64,000 nt of DNA, taken from Dysidea avara. Taxonomy: Eukaryota; Porifera; Demospongiae; Dictyoceratida; Dysideidae. Positions within the stretch are counted from its first letter, which is position 1. Each line of letters opens with the position of its first letter. Shown here piece by piece: positions 35,488-46,925 of the stretch. A program made the translations under genes and the position numbers. The notes under the pieces were generated by a model that ran no database searches, was not told the origin of the DNA, and saw nothing but the letters and a program-made list of their open reading frames with translations. Location of the stretch: the NCBI RefSeq assembly GCF_963678975.1, contig NC_089272.1:27653280-27717279 (forward strand), given 5' to 3'.

Positions 35488-36453
35488 TCATCCATGGTCT
35501 TCATTGTGTATGCTGGGATTGTTTTATACGAAATGTTTGCTTGCGAGTTGTGCAAAGGTGTTTAGTGGGTCAGCTGAACAAGCAGAATCATATTATGTGA
35601 GCTATTCTTTGAAAAGTTGCATCTAGTAGCTAGTTACTAACCAGTCTGCCATCATGTGCATAAGGGGTTCTCGCTCCTCCTCTGGTCATCCCTTTAAGGG
35701 TCATGTTCCAGCATCAATTGACCTTGCACTGAGGGAGGGGCGTCTTGGGGCCGTTTAAGCCCCATTTCCTTTTTTTTTCTATTCTGTGTTCTGTAGGTTC
35801 TGTTTCAGTAGTTCTGTAGGTGTAGGAAAAGGCTAAACCCATTTTATAGAACATCTTAGCGTAGAATAGAGTGTGGTGGATGGGAGTGCCAACTTGGGCC
35901 GGTTCTTCTTTCTTTAAAAAAAAAAAAAAAAAAGTACTGACATACATGCTTTCTAGACAATGCTGCATATTTGTCCTGAAGCTAATATAATGCTGGGAAC
36001 TACTTTCTTTGCAAAAGTGTGCTTATAGTTTGCAGCCCTACCCGTTTCATCATTAACCCATGCAGTCATGTACTGTCACTTGTGGCTGCGAATAGAGCCT
36101 AAATTGCTAGTTCACACTTAAAAGCTTCCGAGATAGATTCTCTGATCACTCGTGTGGCTCCAGTAATGGAAGCTTTTGACCATTAGTGGACTCAGCTTGG
36201 GCTGTAAAATTCAAGAGATTGGCAGCCGAACCAGTGCCAGATCAAGTGGTTCAAGCCTTTAAATCACTTCTGTTATGTTCCAATTAATAATATCACGTCA
36301 TTCAATGCGTCTGTAATTTACGGAAATATACGGAGTTTTACGATTTTCATTTTCAAAAGTGCGATTTCTGATTTCTTTTGAGTATGTGATTTCGTGATTT
36401 CAAATGTGATTTCTGACGAAGCGTACGAGATTTCAAGAGTGTCGGACCCCTCG

Positions 36454-37006
36454 GTGCTGAACTAATAAATACACAACACAATACTTCTTCCTTTGAGATA
36501 AAACTTACAGTGGCCTAACTAATATAATAGGTTATGCTAAACTCATACCAACAATGTATTCAAAGGGGACTAATGCTTTGTACTACTTCAGCATCAAAAA
36601 GCTACGTATATCTTGCCTAACCTGGTCAGGGAAATTTACTGTATATATAATAACCCTTTGGTTTCCCTTGATCAGAGGAGTCAAAGTGGTGTGTATTTAA
36701 CATTATGTATATAATGATCTGTAAATTGTATCCATGCACTCTATTGTACAACAAGCCACCTCACATCTCTTTTCTCAGCAAATGTAAAAATAATTCACAA
36801 TACTGTAAATTCCTCCAACTATAATAGTACCTGCATGTACATGTTGAGCTAAGCCCTTAATAACTCATGGATGGAATTATACAAGTTCTTGAAATTTGGC
36901 CCATTGCAGTACTGCTTGACCTACTAAAAGGACTTTAAAAATCTCTGACATGTTATTATGACCAATCAAAATCTTTACTGTACATTTCCTATAGAGAAGC
37001 CATAAT
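36454..37006. other. non-coding spacer
   Basis: No gene is seen. The block at 36885-36950 is a diverged copy of 15785-15860. Confidence 0.4.
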
Positions 37007-37859
37007 GTGTATGGTTAGTTGCAACACTTTCCTGAGCTTATAATGAAGCCAATTGCAAACCACAAAATGTCTGCTCTTGACACCTTTACTGCCATCACAT
37101 ATCAACTGACATGCTATTTCTAGGAAAATCCACTTGTCTTTTCTATAGCTGTTTTCTCAGACTTAGCTCAATGTGTACTAGCAACTGAAAATACGTATAC
37201 ACAACATGAACTGAGTGTATCTGTTCACTTTGACTCCACACACTAACCAAGACTGAAGTTCATTCTTAGGGAAAACATTAATGCAAGATCTTGATCAGCT
37301 GCAGTGTTAGAATGGATGCAGAATGACAACTTAGATAATACATTACAACTGAAGTGTGCAGTAATGAGATTATATTCAACAACAGATTATATGCACCAGA
37401 TTGTATACAACAGATTGTAACAACAGATTGTATACAACAGATTATATTCACCAATCACCATACACCCACATCATTACTATGAATTGTCTTAACACTCAAC
37501 CACAGATTGACATAGTTACAAAAAAGCATTAGCTGGGCAGCATCACGTCACCACATATCTGTACGGTTTCTTTAAGTGTAACTTGAGTAATTGTTCTCTA
37601 TAGAAGTAAACAAGCTGGTCACAAATGGAATGTGCTGTATAGGTTGTGATCAATCTTACAATGCTGATAAAAACAGATTTGAAAAGACCCAATGATAACC
37701 ACCGTAGTGATGGATTATGGTAGATATAGAACTAGTCACTTCAATGCTGGCTTCAACATCTAACCTGGTCTGAAACTCAACCATGAAACACTACCAAGAA
37801 CATAATAATTACTCTAGATTACAAATGCTACTGATACAACCGATACCAACTTTCCTATA

Positions 37860-38079
37860 ATTGTGAGTGGATTTGCAAAAAGGGGTCTTCCACACACATC
37901 AAATTCTATGAACTCAGAACACTTCCATAACTCACTGGAAACATATTAATCTCAACATTTCTTCATCTACTTAGCCAAGCAGATGCTCACTACTTACCAA
38001 ATGTCAAGTCAATAACCTTTTCCAATCTGTAGTTATGAGTCATCAAAGTTGGTAAATCAGATGTGTGTGGAAGACCCAA
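37860..38079. mobile_element. MITE in copy A
   Basis: The left end is TTGTGAGTGGATTTGCAAAA, continuing into GGGGTCTTCCACACACATC. The right end has GATGTGTGTGGAAGACCC. Its partner in copy B is 44719-44900, which has small internal deletions. Confidence 0.6.
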
Positions 38080-38788
38080 ATAAATACAGTATAACCAAAT
38101 ATACAGTACAATATCTCCCTAACAGTATATATAGTCTTTTATCAAAACAACACTAGCAAACTAGTGAATGAAACTCAGCGGCTTTAAGTCATATATTGTT
38201 ATTATGTTTGTTAACACCAGTAGGTGTAACTACTATAAGCATGATTTCTTCTACTGAAGTGATGACTGTACACAGTACGTACTACCACGCAATAACCATG
38301 TAAGATAATGAATTTAATTGTCACAGAATACCAGGTATACTGTAGTTGTATAAGGATGCCATTATAGGATGATGTCTGATCTATGCACAATTTTCAGAAA
38401 AACTCTACAAGTGTTAAAATTACAACTATATGTGTACAACTTGACACAGAAGCACATGTACATGTACACATTGCCACACTATGATATAATAATTATACTA
38501 TCACAGCTAAAATGAGAGGACTCTGTGTGCTGCATGCATACATAGGATTGAACGGTGAGGAGGCTAGAGAAACTAACCGAAGCAAGTTGCACATCTGTGA
38601 CAAGCACGTGCTTGCTGTAGCCATGTGCTCATGCATGAAGCAGTAGCTAGTACAGTTAAAGTATACTTATCATTTATATATAAGCGATATCAATGACATA
38701 ATAATTTGAATTACAACTGGTGCATTCTGTAGTAAAGCAACAGTAGCTAACTACATAGATAAGGTATGTAGCTACCGTAGCTATTCTA

Positions 38789-39109
38789 TTAAAATACTCT
38801 GTTTAAAGTGTTTTTCAAGGTTATATTCAATATCAGTTCATTCATATTGTCAAGTAGCTGAGCTCTTTCTTTAGTACAAATCTTCATTTTGATTGCCCAA
38901 TGGTCCTCTTCAGGTGATTTCATTCTCATGCTTAACAGGTTCTGAGCTGCTTCCAGTACCCTTCTTTCTTGAAACTTCTGTCTGGAACTTGTAACGAGTG
39001 AAGCATTGTACATTCTCCATAGTTTAATGTAAGCTAAGTGAATGTTGCAGTTCCGTTCATCATCAAACGTCTTAGCAATTCTTCTAGCGTAGGTTATTGA
39101 ATTTTCCAT
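38789..39109 (-). CDS. small helical protein of unknown function, duplicated (copy A)
   Basis: From ATG 39109 the frame gives 106 residues starting MENSITYARRIAKTFDDER. It is strongly charged, with many Arg, Lys and Glu, predicted by eye to be mostly alpha-helical, and has no signal peptide or membrane segment. The duplicate at 45593-45916 keeps the whole frame with only a few residue changes, whereas other frames in the two copies have diverged. A TATAAAT sequence stands 80 bp upstream (39189-39195) and is also conserved. I do not recognise the family. It may be a complete small gene or the first exon of a longer one. Confidence 0.5.
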   Translation of the reverse strand: MENSITYARRIAKTFDDERNCNIHLAYIKLWRMYNASLVTSSRQKFQERRVLEAAQNLLSMRMKSPEEDHWAIKMKICTKERAQLLDNMNELILNITLKNTLNRVF

Positions 39110-39188
39110 GATCAACTTTAGTTAAGCCTCTCTGTAACTACGTAGGTCTTTGTTTCAGCTGCATGCTAGCTAGTAAAAGAGCAGTCAA

Positions 39189-39195
39189 ATTTATA
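39189..39195 (-). promoter_or_regulatory. TATA-like box of the small ORF, copy A
   Basis: TATAAAT on the minus strand lies about 80 bp before the ATG at 39109, leaving room for a 50-bp leader. It is conserved in copy B. No mapping of transcription start is available. Confidence 0.35.
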
Positions 39196-39621
39196 CGTGG
39201 AATTGGATCGTACATCTCCGTATACGCTCAGGGATTTCGGTTTTGAAGTACGCAAATTAGACGTAAAATGACGTATACCAACCCTACGTAATACAGTTTC
39301 GTGGAAATGTCATGATTGTATACAAAAAAAAAAAACCCTAACGGTATGTGCAGTAGAGCTAGGTATATTTATTCAGCTTCCCAACCCAAAACGAGGCGAA
39401 CCATATCTTGACTGGATGTCAGAGTCTGTCGACTACTCCTCGAGCTACTTTTGATCAGGGCCTGGAGACATGATTCAGTCTTGCAGGTTTTTTCATCGAC
39501 TCCAACAGCCAATGTCAACCCTCCTAGCACTATCCCACCTACCAATCTTTCTACCACCCTTAGTAGACTCGACTTGGTCTTACTTGTTTGAACTAACCAT
39601 TCCCACTAATACCCAGCAACA

Positions 39622-39854
39622 TATATGTGACCGGATCTGCAAAAAGGGGCCTTAATGTCTTTCCAATTGCATGTACTTGGCAATCCATAACCTGACTTGT
39701 GTGCATGGTACCAGCCTGAAATTTGGTCACTTTACATTCCTAATATAGTACAGACGTAATTTTAAGACAATAGGTTAAACTCATGATGAGCTATGACTCA
39801 TCATAGTCGTCAAACTTGGCTATAAGACCCCTTTTTGCAAATCCGGTCACATAT
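39622..39854. mobile_element. MITE with TATGTGACCGGAT ends (copy A)
   Basis: The left end TATGTGACCGGATCTGCAAA and the right end read inward TATGTGACCGGATTTGCAAA continue as AAGGGG. The interior shows TCATGATGAG..CTCATCA dyads. It splits a retroelement remnant and is present in copy B too, so it predates the duplication. Confidence 0.85.
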
Positions 39855-40135
39855 TGGCTGCAAGGCTTGGAGGGAAGATTGGTATGGCTCTTTATTACAT
39901 GACTTCCAACATTCTGGGTTAAGTGCTGATCTTATTTCTATTGAGATTGGATGTTTAGGTCACTTTATGTCAGACGCACTTGCATCTTCAAGTGGCTAGC
40001 GCTTCTGGTTTTGCAAAGAAGACTGTAAGATCATTGTTTGAGCAGGCTGCTCATATTGCTGTGCCCTGTTCAGATAGAATTTTTAACTCTAGAGCCTCCC
40101 TGGACTGGGATCTAGTGGATCTCCTGATCTGAACT
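39855..40135 (+). pseudogene. C-terminal remnant of a reverse-transcriptase polyprotein (copy A)
   Basis: One frame reads DWYGSLLHDFQHSGLSAD and then EIGCLGHFM to about 39996. A shifted frame continues ASGFAKKTVRSLFEQAAHIA and SRASLDWDL to a stop near 40130. This layout resembles the far C-terminal part of retroelement polyproteins with an EIGCLGH-like motif (my recollection, not searched). The frameshift near 40000 is shared with copy B, so decay preceded the duplication. Confidence 0.5.
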
Positions 40136-41959
40136 TTTTCTCTATACATATTCTTTAATAATGGAATTTAGTGTAAGCCTTGCCAGGGCTCCTGTATTGA
40201 CCACCCTGGCCTGTGGCTGTCAGTGCATGGTACACTCCCCCTGTATGTATAATATTATTGTCTTGATCAATAATATGTCTTCCTCCTCCTTTTTTGTATA
40301 GTAGAGAGTAATTGTCTGTATCTAAAACTGCCAACACCAATACGGACTAGCCGTTCCATATGCAGTTAGTTATGCAAGTTTACCTGATGTCAATTTATAC
40401 CACAAGATAGTGTTAGAGAACTATTGGTTCAGGTAATGCAAGCCTTTTTTTTCTTTCATTCAGTGGGCCATGCATCGTCTTTTAAAGAAATAATTGCCAG
40501 CAACTATATAGCTACATATACAATATTTATCTTGAAGCCAAAATGGCTCTGATGATCTATATTGACTTGACATTCTGTGCATTAGTATAAGAATATTTGT
40601 AACAGGGAGAAATATGGTTTTCACCTAACTTCAAAAAATCAGTAATATATTTAATATGTACCTCTATGACATAATGACTGTATCATCCTTTGAAATGTTA
40701 TGAAAGTGTCAGCCAGACAGTCAGAGCTAGACATCATGTACACATCCAGTTAACTAATTATTGTCAAAGATGATGATCTACAGTATAATTATTACCAATC
40801 TATATGAGGTAATCATACAGAATGTGGAATGTAATGATAGTTAAATTACGTGAATCTGGGATTTTTTCTACACGTTTTAGCTATGTATCAAGATCAAGAT
40901 ACTCTAACAGATCAGTCACTTTTTAGTAGTCAGGCAAATATGTAGCTACTCTAACAAATTGTTAAAAGTATATAGTCTCATTTCCGTACATCAATGGTAT
41001 AATTATGCCTATCTAGTTCTTATGACTGTCACCCTTTCTTGTTAGTAGTTCTTTTAACTTTCAGCACCGGTATATATCTAATTACTTGTCGCACCTTAAG
41101 GAAATGCCTTTTGTTAATAAACTTTGCAAGGTAGTTCTATAATTAATGTTAGACAACAAATGGAAGTGGTTATGGTTTGTTTGGAATGTGTGCTGGCATC
41201 ACAAAACCTGCTATGTATGTATGTATGCATGTACATATGTACCCCATATGTACATCGTGTATGTACAATATCAGGAGCAGTTAATGGACATAGAAAATTC
41301 TGAAAGGCGTTTTTTATTTACTAGTGTTACAAGCTTAGTTAATGTGCATTAGCTATATAGATGCTTTTTTCGGACTGTGTGTACATACATAGCTATAAAA
41401 TTGTATTGTATTTGTATTTTTTTACTGCACAGGAACCTCCATATGGAGTATATAGTACAGCAATGATCACAATACAATTAATTACTTAATATTTGCTTAT
41501 GTTAGGTGATTTGACAGCACTGCTGCATGGATAAACCATTCCATAGTCTAATTGCAGAGGGGTAGTAAGAGTAGAGGTAATTAAGCATCAACACTTATTA
41601 AGAATGAGGAATATAAGATGGTATTTCCAGTGGCTTATTGAATCCAAAAAAGCTTGGTATAACCTGTAATATACTAACAATACTCTGCAGCTACTCTTGG
41701 ACAATTTAAACACTTATATAAATCTCATTTTAGCTAATTTCTACTTGTATGTATGTTAATGTGTATGTAATTATATTGTATGTTATGTATGGGCACTGCT
41801 GAAAAGCAGTAGTTTTCTACAGATACAGTCTTCCAAAAAAAAAATTAACAATCTCATGTAAGGCTTTAGTTAATGTATTAAACATACTGAAACCACATAT
41901 GTGATGGTATAGTGTGGGATATAAGCTATTTCAGGTAATGTGATAAATAAACTGAAACC

Positions 41960-42212
41960 ATATATGTGATGGGCCTGTGAAAATAGGGCATGTGGGCACA
42001 TGATTTTTGCCTACTTTTTAAAACTTCCATCACTCATAACATTCTATAGCATTATGCTATTGTAATGCAATTTTTAGCTCTAGGTGCACATTTAATTGGC
42101 ATGATGATGCAAGTTACAGAATGCAGATATGCTGTTCCAGCACTGAAATATGACCTGTTGTGTGATGGGGTGTAGTTTGTGCCCACATGCCCTGTTTTCA
42201 CAGGCCCGGTCA
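41960..42212. mobile_element. MITE of TATGTGAC family 1 (copy A)
   Basis: The right end read inward is TATGTGACCGGGCCTGTGAA. The left end has TATGTGATGGGCCTGTGAAA. It is of the same family as 8909-9154. Confidence 0.8.
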
Positions 42213-43864
42213 CATATACAATAGTATAGTATGGATTATACTAAAGTATAAAATGAGTATAATACAGGATTTAAACATAAGGCTTATTTGTATTCAATAA
42301 GCCACTGGAAATACCATATATATCCCACCCTTTTCACAGTGCAATTCTTGAGTGTGGCTGAAAATCGTAGGTTATGGTCCGGCGTACAGCTTTCTGTTTA
42401 GATTAAGTAGTTTCCACTTTCAACTTGGGGACTTGAATATACATTAATGATTTTGTGTTGTAGTATTACACACAATAATTTGTATGGTGGAGAGCATGTT
42501 AGCAAATTATCGATCACTCCTAGCCAATTTCCTTCTACAATATGCGTATCTTAAAAGCTAGCTATGCAATTCACTTGGCTTTATCACGTTGAGAAATGCT
42601 TGACATCCCGTGTGTTAGTGCAAAATGTAACATCCTGTGCATTAGTGCAAAATGTAATATTATCAAAGAATTGAATGTTCTTAATCTGGGCTTAAAAAGA
42701 GTCAGAGTGTGACTCAGAGACTTAATTATGTGCTCTGTTATCTATGAACATATCATTCAAGCTTAGCCAATTAGAGTTTAATATGAGATTATTCAGATTA
42801 ACAAATACAGGTGTATGTAGAATTTCACAGCAAAATGATCTAATAACTTTATGTATATAATATATTATCATCCTTTGAAATGTTATGAAAGTATCAGCCA
42901 GACATCATGTACACATGCAGTTAACATCAAAGATAATAACAGTATATTACCAATCTATATGAGGTAATCATACAGAATGTGTTATGCAGTGATAGTTAAA
43001 CTACACCAATTGATTTACTTATACCTACCTAGTTCTTATGACTGTCATCCTTTCTTAAGCTTGTTAGTAGTTCTTTTAACTTTCAGCATATCTAATTACT
43101 TTTTATGCTTTAAGGAAATGCCTTTAATTTGTTACTAAACTTTGCAAGGTAGTTCTATAGTTAATCTTAGACAGCAAATGGAAGTGGTATGGCTTGTTTA
43201 GAATGTGTGTTGATATCACAAAGCCTGCTAAGTATGCATGCATGTACATATGTACTCCATGTGTACAGGGTGTATGTTTGACATCCTGTGTGTTAGCGCA
43301 AAATGTAATAATCAAAGAATTGAATGTTCTTATAATCTGGGACTTTAATAGTCAGAGTGTGTCTCAGAGACTTAATTATGTACTCTGTTATCTATGAATA
43401 TATCATTCAAGCTCAGAGTTTAATATGAGATTAACAAATACAGTTGTATGTAGAATTTCACAGCAAGATACTGTATTATGTACAATATACATCAACAACT
43501 ATTAACAATCTGTGAGCTAATCATACAATTAGATTATACTAATCAATGTAGCTTCTACTACTGTCATCCATTCTTGGTTAACAATTTTCTTTACTTCTTT
43601 TTTTTTTTGAGCATATCCCAGTTGTTTCTTCCAATGAAATGGCTTTTAACTCTATACACTGTATGTATGTATGTATGTATACTAGTGATTTGTTTGGAAT
43701 ATGACAGTCAGTTATTGATGTGACAGTATAAGCATCACTAATTTTAAATACGTGACTGAATTTTGGAAAATCACTCCTATGGGTGTATTTAACACCTAAA
43801 ATATTTAATGATCAAATCACAAACTTTATAATACAAATCTACTTTTTACTGGTTTTAAGCTAAA
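42211..43864. repeat. spacer between copies A and B with older internal repeats
   Basis: Block 42865-43265 is a diverged copy of 40680-41265. Block 42600-42830 is repeated at 43275-43470 (shared word GTGTTAGTGCAAAATGTAA). Block 43478-43690 is a weaker relative. A short piece at 42288-42325 is inverted relative to 41612-41640. No gene is seen; the two-fold duplication thus sits on an older tandem array. Confidence 0.75.
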
Positions 43865-44718
43865 GTGTATGGTTGGTTACAACACTTTCCTGAGCTTATA
43901 ATGGAGCCAGTTGCAAACCACAAAATGTCTGCTCTTGACACCTTTACTGCCATCACATATCAACTAACATGCTATTTCTCTGAGGAAAATCCACTTGTCT
44001 TTTCTATAGCTGTTTTCTCAGGACTTAGCCCAATGTGTACTAGCAACTGAAAATACGTATACACAACATGAACTGAGTGTATCTGTTCACTTTGACTCCA
44101 CACACTAACCAAGACTGAAGTTCATTCTTAGGGAAAACATTAATTCAAGTTCTTGACCAGCTGCAGTGTTAGAATGGATGTAGAATGACAACTTAGATAA
44201 TACATTACAACTGAAGTGTGCAGTAATGAGATTATATTCAACAACAGATTATATGCACCAGATTGTATACAACAGATTGTAACAACAGATTGTATACAAC
44301 AGATTATATTCACCAATCACCATACACCCACATCATTACTATGAATTGTCGTAACACTCAACTGCAGATTGACATACTTACAAAAAAGCATTAACTGGGC
44401 AGCATCACGTCACCACATATCTGTATGGTTTCTTTAAGTGTAACTTGAGTAATTGTTCTCTAGAAGTAAACAAGCTGGTCACAAATGGAATGTGCTGTAT
44501 AGGTTGTGATCAATCTTACAATGCTGATAAAAACAGATTTGAAAAGACCCAATGATAACCACCGTAGTGATGGATTATGGTAGATATAGAACTAGTCACT
44601 TCAATGCTGGCTTCAACATCTAACCTGGTCTGAAACTCAACCATGAAACATTATCAAGAACATAATAATTACTCTAGATTACAAATGCTACTGATACAAC
44701 CGATACCAACTTTCCTAT

Positions 44719-44900
44719 AATTGTGAGTCGATTTGCAAAAGGGTCTTCCACACACATCCAATTCTATGAACTCAGAACACCATAACTCACTGGAGACATA
44801 CAACATTTCTTCATCTACTTAGCTCAAATGTCAAGTCAATAGCATTTTCCAATCTGTAGTTATGAAGTTGGTAAATTGGATGTGTGTGTGGAAGACCCAA
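44719..44900. mobile_element. MITE in copy B (partner of 37860-38079)
   Basis: It has the same ends as its partner but is about 40 bp shorter through internal deletions. Confidence 0.6.
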
Positions 44901-45592
44901 ATAAATACAGCATAACCAAATATACAGTACAATATCTCCCTAACAGTATATAATAGTCTTTTATCAAAACAACACTAGCAAACTGGTGAATGAAACTCAG
45001 AGGCTTTAAGTAACATATTGTTATTATGTTTGTTAACACCAGTAGGTGTAACTACTATGATCATGATTTCTTCTACTGAAGTGATGACAGTACCACGCAA
45101 TATCCATGTGAGATAATGAATTCAATTGTCACAGAATACCAGGTATAGCTGTAAGGATGCCATTATAGGATGATGTCTGATCTATGCACAATTTTCAGAA
45201 AAACTCTACAAGTGTTAAAATTACAACTATATGTGTACAACTTGACACAGAAACACATGTACATGCACACATTGCCACACTATGATATAATAATTATATA
45301 CTATCACAGCTAAAATGAGAGGACTCTGTGTGCTGCATGCGTGCATGCATGGGATTAAACAGTGAGGAGGCTAGAGAAACTAACCGAAGCAAGTTGCACA
45401 TCTGTGACAGGCACGTGTTTGCTGTAGCCATGTGCTCATGCATGAAGCAGTAGCTAGTGTAGTGAAAGTATACTTATCATTTATATATAAGCGATATCAA
45501 TGACATGATAATTTGAATTACAACCGGTGCGTTCTGTAGTAAAGCAACAGTAGCTAACTACATAGATAAGGCATGTAGCTACCGTAGCTATT

Positions 45593-45916
45593 CTATAAAA
45601 ATACTCTGTTTAAAGTGTTTTTCAAGGTTATATTCAATATCAGTTCATTCATATTGTCAATTAGCTGGGCTCTTTCTTTAGTACAAATCTTCATTTTGAT
45701 TGCCCAATGGTCCTCTTCAGGTGATTTCATTCTCATGCTTAACAGGTTCTGAGCTGCTTCCAGTACCCTTCTTTCTTGAAACTTCTGTGTGGGACTTGTA
45801 ACGAGTGAAGCATTGTACATTCTCCATAGTTTAATGTAAGCTAAGTGAATGTTGCAGTTCCGTTCATCATCAAACGTCTTAGCAATTCTTCTAGCGTAGG
45901 TTATTGAATTTTCCAT
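45593..45916 (-). CDS. small helical protein of unknown function, duplicated (copy B)
   Basis: ATG at 45916 gives 107 residues, one codon longer at the end than copy A because the stop is shifted by a base change. Differences from copy A are few (for example SPTQK for SSRQK, LID for LLD). All helices by eye and the Arg/Glu-rich middle are kept. A preserved frame in a recent duplicate is weak evidence alone; together with the conserved TATA-like box it favours a real gene. Confidence 0.5.
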   Translation of the reverse strand: MENSITYARRIAKTFDDERNCNIHLAYIKLWRMYNASLVTSPTQKFQERRVLEAAQNLLSMRMKSPEEDHWAIKMKICTKERAQLIDNMNELILNITLKNTLNRVFL

Positions 45917-45987
45917 GATCAACTTTAGTTAAGCCTCTCTGTAACTATTTGTTTCAGCTGCATGCTAGCTAGTAAAAGAGCAGTCAA

Positions 45988-45994
45988 ATTTATA
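45988..45994 (-). promoter_or_regulatory. TATA-like box of the small ORF, copy B
   Basis: TATAAAT lies about 70 bp before the ATG at 45916, matching copy A. A 10-bp deletion between box and ATG slightly shortens the leader. Confidence 0.35.
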
Positions 45995-46427
45995 CGTGGA
46001 ATTGGATCGTACATCTCCGTATACGCTCAGGGATTTCGGTTTTGAAGTACGCAATTTAGACGTAAAATGACGTATACCAACCCCACGTAATAACTTTCGT
46101 GGAAATGTCATGATTGTATTTTTTTTAAAAAACCCTAACGGTATGTGCAGTAGCTAGAGCTAGGTGTTTTTATTCTGCTCCCCAACCCAAAACGAGGCGA
46201 ACCATATCTTGACTGTATGTCAGAGTCTGTTAGCTACTCCTCGAGCTACTTTTGATCAGGGCCTGGAGGCATGATTCAGTCTTGCAGGTTTTTTCATGGA
46301 CTCCAACAGCCAGTGTCAACCCTCCTAGCACTATCCCGCCTACCAATCTTTCTACCACCCTTTGTAGACCCTTACTTGTTTGAACTAATCCTTGAACTAA
46401 CCATTCCCACTAATACCCAGTAACATG

Positions 46428-46647
46428 TAATGTGACTGGATCTGCAAAAAGAGGTCTTAAAACCATTCCAATTGCATGTACTTGGCAATCCATAACTTGA
46501 CTTGTGAGTATGGTACCAGCCTGTCACTTTACAGTACTATTTCTGGATGTAATTTTAAGACAATAGGTTAAACTCATGATGAGTTATGACTCATCATAGT
46601 CATAAAACTTGGCTATAAGACCCCTTTTAACAGATCCGGTCACATAT
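46428..46647. mobile_element. MITE with TATGTGACCGGAT ends (copy B)
   Basis: This is the partner of 39622-39854, slightly shorter. The left end is degraded to ATGTGACTGGATCTGC. Confidence 0.8.
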
Positions 46648-46925
46648 TGGCTGCAAGGCTCGGAGGGAAGATCGGTATGGCTCTTTATTACATGACCTCC
46701 AACATTCTGGGTTAAGTGCTGATCTTATTTCTATTGAGATTGGATGTTTAGGTCACTTTATGTCAGACACACTTGCATGTTCAAGTGGCTAGCGCTTCTG
46801 GTTTTGCAAAGAAGACTGTAAGATCATTGTTTGAGCAGGCTGCTCATATTGCTGTGCCTTGTTCAGATAGAATTTTTAACTCTAGAGCCTCCCTGGACTG
46901 GGATCTAGTGGATCTCCTGATTTGA
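46648..46925 (+). pseudogene. C-terminal remnant of a reverse-transcriptase polyprotein (copy B)
   Basis: It has the same two-frame layout and the same break as copy A (39855-40135). Confidence 0.5.

Larger units (their letters stand above)
33887..36453. mobile_element. 2.57-kb hAT-like non-autonomous element
   Basis: Ends CGGGGGGTCCGCCACT and, from the right, CGAGGGGTCCGACACT are inverted repeats (14 of 16). They are flanked by perfect 8-bp duplications GTGCTGAA (33879-33886 and 36454-36461). Next to each end lie many GATTTC / GAAATC words. No transposase is seen. The interior holds a LINE tail fragment (34377-34625), an A run (35918-35935) and an exon-like frame on the minus strand. It was probably mobilised in trans. 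Confidence 0.8.
37007..42210 (+). repeat. direct 5.2-kb duplication, copy A
   Basis: This matches 43865-49020 in order and orientation along its whole length, with mostly single-base changes and small indels. The sharp start is GTGTATGGTT, and the match ends in CAGGCCCGGT / CAGGCCTGGT. The copies lie about 6.8 kb apart and identity looks above 90 percent by eye. Confidence 0.95.

Noticed and set aside
38513..38641. 42-residue plus-strand ORF in copy A
   Set aside because: In copy B an indel shortens it to about 14 residues, so it is not conserved.
39369..39557. minus-strand frame ending LGWEAE as a coding exon
   Set aside because: Copy B has a stop in the same frame (TAA opposite about 46231), and no splice partner is visible. 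It may belong to the same retroelement remnant.
41146..41352. 68-residue frame in copy A and its partner 47933-48142
   Set aside because: The two copies differ by frame-changing indels, so the reading frame is not kept. They are rich in Tyr, Cys and Met from TATGTA repeats.
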